Shown here: one piece after another, positions 23,717 to 30,123 of the stretch
Layout: each line of letters opens with the position of its first letter
Numbering within the stretch: the first letter of the stretch is position 1
Assembly: GCA_017745115.1 (NCBI GenBank)
Contig: JAGIAA010000036.1
Coordinates: 1-30,123 of the forward strand
Length of the DNA: 30,123 bases
Source: Sphingobium sp.
Lineage (GTDB): Bacteria > Pseudomonadota > Alphaproteobacteria > Sphingomonadales > Sphingomonadaceae
Direction: 5' to 3'
The notes under the pieces: model-generated
The model's input: the letters and a program-made list of their open reading frames with translations, nothing else
Database searches by the model: none
Told to the model about the DNA's origin: nothing
Made by a program: the position numbers and the translations under genes

Positions 23717-25844
23717 TATAGGTCATCTGGGCATAATCCTTGTTGAACAGATTATAACCGTGCACGTCGATGGCCAGCCGGGGCGTTATCGCATAGGAAA
23801 TGGTGCCATCGATGGTGGCGTAACCGGGAATGCGGAATTTGTTGGCATTGTCCGAATAGGTCGGGCCGACATAGCGAAGCCCGGCACGAGCCTGCAGCTG
23901 AGGGGTCGCGTCCCAACGCAGCCAGAGATTGGCGAGTTCTTCCGCGATATTCGGCGGGGTCTTGCCGGTATAGCTCGTGTTGCCGGACATGAAGTCGTCG
24001 AACTTGGCGTCGAGGATGGTGCCGTTGGCATCCAACCCGAAACCGCCGGCCAGATCCAGCGAGAGCGACGCCTCGATGCCCCGCGCGGAACGCTGGCCGA
24101 CCTGCTCGACGGCACTGGACAGCGTCCGCTGTGAGAGCAACCCGTTCTTGACGATGCGATAGGCCGCGATCGTCGCCGCGCCGTGGCCGTCGAGGAAGCT
24201 CGCCTTGGCGCCGACCTCGATCTGGTTGCCGGTTGCGTTGCTGAACGCCACCTGCCCGGTCGAATAAGTGGTGAGCGTGCCCAGCGGATCCGTGCCGGTC
24301 GAATATTGCGCATAGAGCGAAACGGTCTTGGTCGGCTGATAGACCGCGCCGACCCGCCAGGTCGTGTTGTCGAGCGACTTGTCCAGCGCGATGACGTCCG
24401 TTCCCGTGTTGATCGACCAGCGCTTCACGCGGTCATGCTCGACGCGGATGCCGCCCACCACCGACAATTGCTCGGTCAGCTTCAGCCGGTCCTCGGCGAA
24501 GAAGGCATATTCGTCGGTCCTGGTGCGATATTGCGGCGTGATGCCCACCGTCACCAGATATTTGCCGGGCACCGGATTGAGCGGGTCGACATAGTCGGCC
24601 TGCACATCGCCATTGAAGTCGTGCGAATAGGTGAGCTTGATCGAGTTGATGTCGAACCCGACCACCAGATCATTGCTGATCCCACCGCCGAGCGCCGTCC
24701 TGATCGTGGCCGTGGCCTGATCGCCCCACTGAACCTGATCGTGGGCGATGCCGAAATTGTCCGTCCGGAAAATCTGATTGGGCGGGCCCGGAATCGCATC
24801 CGGGTCGTCCGGATCGCCATTATATTTATTGGGGCAGAAGCCGTTGGACGCCGTCCAGCAATAGCTTTCCAGATTGGTCCACATGCGTTTGCTGCTGAGC
24901 CTGTAAACCTGGTTGTTGAATGTGATGGCGTCGCTGGCGTGCCAATCGATCTCGAACGTGGTGCGATTGTCGTGCGACCACTCGACCGCGTCGGAGACGT
25001 TGTAGTTGCGCGCCCGGATCCGCGTATCGAGCTGGCCGTTGTGAAGCGGCGTGCCGGTATATTTCTGGGGATTGGCGTCACCATAGTCGTTGCGCAGCGT
25101 GAGGGTGAGCGCTGCGGTCGGTGCCCAGCGCAGCGTGCCCGAGATCGCGAACGAATGTGAATCGCCACGATCGACATAGCCGTCCGACCGGCGATAGCTG
25201 GCGTCGAGGCGATAGGAGAGCTGGTCGCCCAGCGGCCCGCCGATACCCGCCGCGACATGCGCCGTGTTCTGCGAACCATAGCCGGCCTCCGCTTCGATCT
25301 CGGTACGGCTGCTATTGGGCTTGCGCATGATGACGTTAGCCGCAGCGCCGAGCGCGCCCTGGCCATAGAGCACCGACGCCGGGCCGCTCAATATATCGAT
25401 GCGCTCGACCATCCACGGATCGGTCGGGAATGTGATCGAGCCGGCGGCGGGGAAAAGCCGGACACCGTCGACGAGTTGCAGCACCGAACCCTGGCCGCCG
25501 AAGCCGCGTGCGGCCAGCGCCGTATTGCCATTGCCCAGATTGCCGACATTGGTGATGCCGGGCGCGCGCGCCTGCGCCTCGACGATCGACATGTCACCGC
25601 GCGCGCGGATGGTGTCGCCATCGATCACGCTCAGAGTGGCCGGCGTCTCGAGCGGCGTCAGGTTGAGGCGGCTACCGGTCGGCGAGACCGTGGTGAGGTC
25701 CGCCGCGCGCAAGCCCGTGATGACGATGGTGTGCTTGTCATCATTGTCGTCCGCGGCCTCGGCGTGAACTGCCGCGGCATTGAGCAGCAACCATGCGGTT
25801 GCCGCAACACTCGCGCCACGGTGCCAATTGCGCTGAAGTCCCAT
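23652..25844 (-). CDS. TonB-dependent siderophore-type receptor
   Basis: This 730-residue protein has a signal peptide ending near VHA-EA (residue 28), TonB-box-like HTIVITGLRA, a plug domain with TGSRLNLTPLETPATLSVI, ARGFGGQGSVLQLVDGVRLFP and RIDILSGPASVLYGQGALGAAANVIMRKP, and a siderophore-receptor barrel ending DVSLRANF with C-terminal Phe. The layout and length match FhuA/FoxA-type receptors; the ligand is not predictable. GGGAGG precedes ATG 25844. The PepSY gene overlaps the 3' end, so uptake and reductive iron release are probably linked. A 12-base palindrome and TTACG repeats lie in the shared upstream region facing the molybdenum enzyme genes. Confidence 0.93.
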   Translation of the reverse strand: MGLQRNWHRGASVAATAWLLLNAAAVHAEAADDNDDKHTIVITGLRAADLTTVSPTGSRLNLTPLETPATLSVIDGDTIRARGDMSIVEAQARAPGITNVGNLGNGNTALAARGFGGQGSVLQLVDGVRLFPAAGSITFPTDPWMVERIDILSGPASVLYGQGALGAAANVIMRKPNSSRTEIEAEAGYGSQNTAHVAAGIGGPLGDQLSYRLDASYRRSDGYVDRGDSHSFAISGTLRWAPTAALTLTLRNDYGDANPQKYTGTPLHNGQLDTRIRARNYNVSDAVEWSHDNRTTFEIDWHASDAITFNNQVYRLSSKRMWTNLESYCWTASNGFCPNKYNGDPDDPDAIPGPPNQIFRTDNFGIAHDQVQWGDQATATIRTALGGGISNDLVVGFDINSIKLTYSHDFNGDVQADYVDPLNPVPGKYLVTVGITPQYRTRTDEYAFFAEDRLKLTEQLSVVGGIRVEHDRVKRWSINTGTDVIALDKSLDNTTWRVGAVYQPTKTVSLYAQYSTGTDPLGTLTTYSTGQVAFSNATGNQIEVGAKASFLDGHGAATIAAYRIVKNGLLSQRTLSSAVEQVGQRSARGIEASLSLDLAGGFGLDANGTILDAKFDDFMSGNTSYTGKTPPNIAEELANLWLRWDATPQLQARAGLRYVGPTYSDNANKFRIPGYATIDGTISYAITPRLAIDVHGYNLFNKDYAQMTYNDEQWILGRPRSFDVSLRANF

Positions 25845-25909
25845 TCATGCCTCCCATCGGCCTTGCTGGTTCCTGATCATGCGGGAGGGGATGGAAGACC
25901 GTTGCATTA

Positions 25910-25950
25910 CGAACAAGTTACGTACCGTTCGGGCAGTTTCATGAAACGTT
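25910..25950. promoter_or_regulatory. Palindrome and TTACG repeats in the TonB receptor / iorA divergent region
   Basis: GTTTCATGAAAC (25936-25947) is a perfect 12-base palindrome. Two TTACG words lie close upstream, 11 bases apart. The remaining part of 25845-26163 holds the divergent promoters but no recognisable small gene. It does not match a Fur box well; the binding protein is unknown. Confidence 0.35.
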
Positions 25951-26163
25951 ACACCGCCCGTGAATGGCTTCGCAGGCGCGCAATCCGCTATGGCAATGTC
26001 GATTTTGCGTTTGTGAGAACGGCGCGCCCACGCCGTCGGATGCTATTGAGGTCATAGCAGCGTGGACACCGGGATTGCCGGCATGTTCGCGCGTGATACT
26101 TGCCAAGCGGTCGGTCATGGGTGTACCGACCGGTCTAGAAACATCCTCATCGTAGGAGCCTTC

Positions 26164-26628
26164 ATGATCTTCAACCTGAAGGTGAACGGGACGGCCCGGC
26201 AAGTGGACGTCGATGACGACACGCCATTGCTGTGGGTGCTCCGTGACAATCTGGGCCTGACAGGCACGAAATTCGGTTGCGGCGTCGCGATGTGCGGCGC
26301 GTGCACCGTGCATATGGATGATCAGCCCCTGCGCTCCTGCTCGGTACCCGTGAGCGCCGCGACGGGAGAGATCACGACAATCGAGGCCGTGCAAGGCCCG
26401 GAAGCCAAGGCCGTCCAGTCGGCATGGGTTGCGCATGACGTGCCGCAATGCGGCTATTGCCAGTCCGGCCAGATCATGACCGCCGTCGCGCTGCTCCGCG
26501 AACAGCCCAAGCCGAGCGATCGCGACATCGACCTGGCGATGAACGGCAACATCTGCCGCTGCGCGACCTATGTCCGTATCCGGTCGGCCATTCACGATGC
26601 CGCCAAGTCGCTGGAGAAGAGCGCATGA
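26164..26628 (+). CDS. iorA: Isoquinoline 1-oxidoreductase-type 2Fe-2S subunit
   Basis: This 154-residue small subunit of the xanthine oxidase superfamily has a plant-type 2Fe-2S site at C39, C44, C47 and C59 ([11 protein letters not shown]...C) and a second 2Fe-2S site at C96, C99, C131 and C133 (QCGYCQSGQ ... [11 protein letters not shown]). It relays electrons from the molybdenum centre of the large subunit. It has no export signal of its own and probably rides with the Tat-exported partner. TAGGAG precedes ATG 26164; the frame upstream of this is unsupported. Its stop overlaps the next start by four bases (ATGA), so translation is coupled. Confidence 0.93.
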   Translation: MIFNLKVNGTARQVDVDDDTPLLWVLRDNLGLTGTKFGCGVAMCGACTVHMDDQPLRSCSVPVSAATGEITTIEAVQGPEAKAVQSAWVAHDVPQCGYCQSGQIMTAVALLREQPKPSDRDIDLAMNGNICRCATYVRIRSAIHDAAKSLEKSA

Positions 26629-28793
26629 CCGCGCATGACGCCCGGCTCTCGCGCCGCGCGATCCTGAAAGGCGGCGGGGCGCTGGTCATTGGCTTCATGC
26701 TGCCCATGGGCGTCAGCAGGCTGGCCGCGCAGCCGCCGGGGGCAGGCGGGCCACCGCCGGTCGATCCGAACGCCTTCATTCGCGTCGCGCCAGACAGCAG
26801 CGTCACGGTGTTGATCAAGCATATCGAGTTCGGCCAGGGGCCGTTCACGGGGCTGGCAACCCTGGTCGCCGAGGAGATGGATGCCGACTGGTCGCAGATG
26901 CGCGCCGAACATGCGCCGGGCAACCAGAAGCTCTACGCCAATCTGTTCATGGGCATGCAGGGCACCGGCGGATCGACCGCCATGGCCAACAGCTATTTGC
27001 AGATGCGCAAGGCCGGCGCCATGGCGCGCTGGATGCTGGTCAATGCCGCAGCACAGAGCTGGGGCGTGCCGGCAGCGCAGATCACCATCAAGGATGGCGT
27101 GATCTCCGGGCCGGGCGGCAAGACCGGCAAATTCGGCGAATTCGTTGCTGCCGCGGGGAAACTGACGCCGCCGCAGGACGTGCCGCTCAAGGATGCGAGC
27201 AAGTTCACCCTGATCGGAAAGGACAAGTCGGTCGGGCGTGTCGACAGCCTCGCCAAGTCGACCGGCAAGGCGCATTTCTCGATCGACCAGTGGGAGCCGG
27301 GCACCCTCTCGGTCGTGGTCGCACATCCGCCGCGCTTCGGCGCCAGGGTGGCGAGCTTCGATGCAGCGCAAGCGCTGAAGGTCAAGGGCGTTGTCGCGGT
27401 GAAGGAAATCCCGAGCGGCGTCGCGGTCTATGCGGAGAGTACCTGGCCCGCGATCAAGGGGCGCAAGGCGCTCGCGGTCAAATGGGACGAGAGCAAGGCC
27501 GAGGCACGCGGCAGCGCAGAGATGGCGTCGGAATATCTGGCGAAGGCCGGCAAAGCTGCCAAAGTCGCCAAGACCAACGGCGATGTCGATGCGGCCCTTG
27601 CGACCGCGGGCGCGACGCTGGTCGAGATGGACTATGTCTTCCCCTATCTCGCCCATGCCCCGATGGAACCGCTCGGCGGATATGTCGAATGGGACGGCAA
27701 GAGCGCGGTCGCGCGCTTCGGATCGCAATTTCCGGCGTTCGACCAGCCCGCCATCGCCAAGGTTCTGGGCATCCCGCTCGAACAGGTGAAGCTCGAGCCG
27801 GTTCTCGCAGGCGGGAGCTTCGGACGTCGCGCGACTGGCGATGGGCATCTCGCCGTTGAGCTGGCCGAGTGCGCCAAGGCGATCGGCCCGGGCAGGAAGA
27901 TCCGCCTGACCTGGACGCGCGAGGATGACATTCACGGTGGTTATTATCGGCCGCTGATCGTGCACCGCATGAAGGGTGCGGTAAAGGACGGCAAGATCCT
28001 CGCCTGGACCGACAGCGTCATGGGCCAGAGCTTCGCAATCGGCGGACCGATGGAAGCGATGATGGTGCAAAACGGCGTGGACTCGACCATGGTCGAGGGG
28101 TCGGACAAGCCGCCTTACAAGCTGGCAAACTTTCGCTGCGATGCGACCATCGACGCCTCGCCCGTGCCGACCCTCTGGTGGCGTTCGGTCGGCCATACGC
28201 ACACCGGCTATGCGGTCGAGACCTTCGTCGACCGGCTGTTGGAAGTGGCGGGCAAGGATCCTGTCGCAGGTCGGCTGGAGCTGATGGCCGAGGAGCCGCG
28301 CGCCGCAGGCGTTCTCAAGGCGGTCGCTGAACTCGCCAAATGGGGTTCCCCCCTGCCCACGGGCCGCGCCCGCGGCGTCGCAGTGGTCGAGAGCTTCAGC
28401 ACTTTTGTTGCGGAAATCGCGGAGGTCTCCATCGGCGAGGACGGCGAGCCCAGGGTGCACAAGGTCTGGGCGGCGGTCGACTGCGGCACGGCGGTCAATC
28501 CCGACATCATCCGCGCGCAGGTCGAGGGCGGGATCGGCTATGCGGTCGGCCACATTCTCTATGGCGAAGTGCCGCTCGTTGCGGGCAAGCCGGCGGTGTC
28601 GAACTTCAACGACTATCGTTCGTTGAGGATCATGGAGATGCCCGAAGTGGAGGTGACGATCATCAAGTCCAGCGCTCCACCGACCGGCATTGGCGAGCCG
28701 GGCGTACCGCCCTGCGGCCCGGCTATCGCCAATGCACTCGCCAAGCTCGGACGCGAGCGCCCGACCCGCCTGCCGATGGTGCGGAAAGCATGA
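26625..28793 (+). CDS. iorB: Isoquinoline 1-oxidoreductase-type molybdopterin subunit
   Basis: This 722-residue Moco-binding subunit has a Tat signal ([17 protein letters not shown], about 8-24). The start is the ATG of the ATGA overlap with the preceding subunit. Visible blocks are [32 protein letters not shown] (Moco contact region), DCGTAVNPD, and the catalytic base E691 in GEPGVPP. The IorB branch includes periplasmic aldehyde dehydrogenases and N-heterocycle hydroxylases, so the substrate could be an aldehyde produced by the PQQ alcohol dehydrogenase or an N-heterocycle. The following gene encodes a dihaem cytochrome, again with an ATGA overlap, supporting a three-part periplasmic enzyme that passes electrons to the respiratory chain. 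Confidence 0.93.
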   Translation: MTAHDARLSRRAILKGGGALVIGFMLPMGVSRLAAQPPGAGGPPPVDPNAFIRVAPDSSVTVLIKHIEFGQGPFTGLATLVAEEMDADWSQMRAEHAPGNQKLYANLFMGMQGTGGSTAMANSYLQMRKAGAMARWMLVNAAAQSWGVPAAQITIKDGVISGPGGKTGKFGEFVAAAGKLTPPQDVPLKDASKFTLIGKDKSVGRVDSLAKSTGKAHFSIDQWEPGTLSVVVAHPPRFGARVASFDAAQALKVKGVVAVKEIPSGVAVYAESTWPAIKGRKALAVKWDESKAEARGSAEMASEYLAKAGKAAKVAKTNGDVDAALATAGATLVEMDYVFPYLAHAPMEPLGGYVEWDGKSAVARFGSQFPAFDQPAIAKVLGIPLEQVKLEPVLAGGSFGRRATGDGHLAVELAECAKAIGPGRKIRLTWTREDDIHGGYYRPLIVHRMKGAVKDGKILAWTDSVMGQSFAIGGPMEAMMVQNGVDSTMVEGSDKPPYKLANFRCDATIDASPVPTLWWRSVGHTHTGYAVETFVDRLLEVAGKDPVAGRLELMAEEPRAAGVLKAVAELAKWGSPLPTGRARGVAVVESFSTFVAEIAEVSIGEDGEPRVHKVWAAVDCGTAVNPDIIRAQVEGGIGYAVGHILYGEVPLVAGKPAVSNFNDYRSLRIMEMPEVEVTIIKSSAPPTGIGEPGVPPCGPAIANALAKLGRERPTRLPMVRKA

Positions 28794-29422
28794 TCGCGCG
28801 CATGGCATTGCTTACGGCGTTCGCGTTGGCGCTGAGCATGGTCGGCGTGCAAGTGGTTGCGCAATCAGGAGCCAAGCCGGCGTCGCCGCCGGTCATGGCG
28901 ACGTCGCTTCAGCCGCTCTCCGCCTTTACCGGCATCAAGGACCCGAATGCGCGCTCGCTCGCCTTGTTCGCGGAAGTGGGCAAGGTGATCCAGCATCCCC
29001 GGTGCCTCAATTGCCATCCGCGGACCGATCGCCCGACCCAGACCGACGCGATGCGCCCGCATATGCCGCTGGTCGTACGGGCCGACGGCATCGGCGCGCC
29101 GGGCCTGCATTGCTTCACCTGCCATCGGGACAAGAATTTCGATCCGGCCAATGTGCCGGGAAATCCCCGATGGATGCTGGCGCCGCCGGAAATGGCCTGG
29201 CAGGGTAAGACCCTTGGCCAAATATGCCTTCAGATCAAGGACAAGACCCGCAACGGCGGCAAGACCATGGCCGAGATGGAAGAGCATATGGCCACGGACG
29301 AACTCGTCGGCTGGGGTTGGCATCCAGGCGGCAACCGTACGCCCGCGCCAGGCACCCAGGCGCAGTTCGGCGCCTTGTTCAAGGCATGGGTGCAGAGCGG
29401 AGCCGTGTGCCCCAAAACCTGA
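28790..29422 (+). CDS. Dihaem cytochrome c subunit of the molybdenum oxidoreductase
   Basis: This 210-residue protein has an N-terminal hydrophobic signal (residues 5-24, ending VVAQ) and two haem-attachment motifs, C72LNCH76 and C108FTCH112. There is no further CxxCH. A conserved C-terminal WGWHPGGNRTPAPG region and a final CPKT complete it. This matches the proteins often annotated 'isoquinoline 1-oxidoreductase subunit' beside iorAB. The likely role is to accept electrons from the 2Fe-2S subunit in the periplasm. The start codon overlaps the previous stop as ATGA, the second such overlap in the operon. Confidence 0.88.
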   Translation: MIARMALLTAFALALSMVGVQVVAQSGAKPASPPVMATSLQPLSAFTGIKDPNARSLALFAEVGKVIQHPRCLNCHPRTDRPTQTDAMRPHMPLVVRADGIGAPGLHCFTCHRDKNFDPANVPGNPRWMLAPPEMAWQGKTLGQICLQIKDKTRNGGKTMAEMEEHMATDELVGWGWHPGGNRTPAPGTQAQFGALFKAWVQSGAVCPKT

Positions 29423-29788
29423 GGCGGGTCGATATCTCGGCCAACGCCAGGAAGCACCAACAAGGCGACCGTCCAGCCGACCGTGGCGGCGGTTTTTAAC
29501 GGCCCTACGTTCGTCGTGAGGGTTGCCGGCGTTTGATGGCATCAAGACCGGTCAATGCTCAAATTTCGGTCCGCTCAGATAGTATCTGGGCGTCGTCCAC
29601 ATCGACGCCGAGGTCCCTGGCCATATTCTGGAAACACGTCTCCATTGGCCGGAATGGTCAAGTGGCAGATAACTGATGCTGGTTGGACCGGGATATTCGA
29701 CCGCTTGGCAAAGGCGCTCACGCTTTGCATAGTCCTTCGCAAACAAACAGGTGCGGGACTCGCCGCGCTGAGTGAGGGGATCAACGTC
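29423..29788 (+). other. Intergenic region before the right-edge G8 gene
   Basis: No convincing gene is seen in these 366 bases. Contents are the possible terminator above, and a near-palindrome CAGATA-G-TATCTG (29576-29588) about 200 bases before the next start. Short minus-strand frames here lack a supported start and recognisable features. Confidence 0.6.
29470..29497 (+). terminator. Possible terminator after the iorAB-cytochrome operon
   Basis: An imperfect GC-rich stem (CCG..CAGCC with GGCGGCGG) is followed by TTTTT at 29493-29497, about 50 bases after the cytochrome stop. The stem is imperfect, so the call is tentative. Confidence 0.35.
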
Positions 29789-30123
29789 ATGCGCATGGGC
29801 TCGCGCCTGCTTCCATTGTCTTTGGCGCTTCCAGCGTCCTTGCTGCTTGGCGTTTGTGCGCCGGCGAGCGCGCAGGAAGATCATTCCAGGATGAGCATGC
29901 CGGTCCCGGCGCCGGCCGGGCCGATGAAGCAGACGCGGTGGTCGGATCCGGCGTCGTGGCCGGGGGGCAAGGTGCCGGTGGCGGGCGAGGCGGTGACCAT
30001 CGGGCGCGACCGGAACATTCTCCTCGACGTGGCGCCGCCGGCGCTGCGCAGCCTGACCATCAACGGCAAGCTGAGCTTTTCCGACGCGCTCGATCTCGAG
30101 CTCAGGACCGAGTGGATCTACCT
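29789..30123 (+). CDS. G8-domain surface protein, N-terminal part (runs off the window)
   Basis: Starting at ATG 29789 (a second ATG lies at 29795), with GAGGGG upstream, the frame stays open to the right edge: 111 full codons. A signal peptide (about 1-29, ending ASA-QE) is followed by TRWSDPASWPGGKVPVAG, VTIGRDRNILLDV and LRSLTINGKLSF, the hallmark of the G8 domain, with conserved Trp and Gly residues. In animals the G8 domain precedes a parallel beta-helix in CEMIP and TMEM2. The rest of this protein is outside the window. It is not the same gene as the left-edge one: joining the two window ends would be out of frame. Confidence 0.8.
   Translation, partial: MRMGSRLLPLSLALPASLLLGVCAPASAQEDHSRMSMPVPAPAGPMKQTRWSDPASWPGGKVPVAGEAVTIGRDRNILLDVAPPALRSLTINGKLSFSDALDLELRTEWIY

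Noticed and set aside
26592..28808. 738-codon minus-strand open frame opposite the molybdopterin subunit
   Set aside because: The opposite strand carries an unmistakable IorB-type protein with a Tat signal and ATGA-coupled neighbours, so this is a composition artefact.
1..30123. Circular replicon whose ends join one G8 protein
   Set aside because: Joining the right edge (two leftover bases of a codon) to the left edge (frame needs one) would be out of frame, and about 640 residues would be missing most of the expected beta-helix.

Overview
The window is GC-rich, densely coded DNA that looks like a sphingomonad (Alphaproteobacteria, Sphingomonadaceae). This is inferred from a LigE-type beta-etherase-like glutathione transferase, a PEPxxWA-type PEP-CTERM protein, two TonB-dependent receptors, a two-subunit hydroquinone dioxygenase and an IorAB-type molybdenum hydroxylase. 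No rRNA, tRNA, CRISPR array or insertion sequence was seen.

Left part (1-5033, + strand): the C-terminal portion of a large CEMIP/TMEM2-like (G8-family) surface protein, then a Tat-exported ferritin-like protein of the VioB/iminophenylpyruvate-dimer-synthase type, a secreted DUF8021-like protein and a secreted SnoaL-like protein. The right edge (29789 onward) carries the N-terminus of another G8-domain protein, so G8 proteins bracket the window.

Regulatory and surface block (5073-9829): a LytS/YehU-type histidine kinase and a LytTR response regulator are divergently transcribed. Next come a PEP-CTERM protein and a small outer-membrane beta-barrel. A helically phased GGTCG repeat upstream of the PEP-CTERM gene is a candidate LytTR operator. 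A MarR regulator then precedes a 1056-residue TonB-dependent receptor, and a CTACGTA element occurs in front of both.

Catabolic block (10014-22052): a minus-strand series runs GST (LigE-like), small and large hydroquinone 1,2-dioxygenase subunits, a secreted protein with two CxxC repeats, and an aldehyde dehydrogenase that fits 4-hydroxymuconic semialdehyde dehydrogenase. Divergent from it are a lipoprotein quinohemoprotein (PQQ + haem c) alcohol dehydrogenase and a second aldehyde dehydrogenase. I infer a pathway in which an alcohol is oxidised in the periplasm, imported or oxidised further, a thioether- or ether-type step is done by the GST, and a hydroquinone is ring-cleaved towards maleylacetate. 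No maleylacetate reductase is in the window.

Right part (22187-29422): a PepSY-TM protein and a siderophore-type TonB receptor form a minus-strand pair. Divergent from them is a tightly coupled trio: a 2Fe-2S subunit, a Tat-exported molybdopterin subunit and a dihaem cytochrome c, which together look like a periplasmic aldehyde/N-heterocycle oxidoreductase feeding electrons to cytochrome c.
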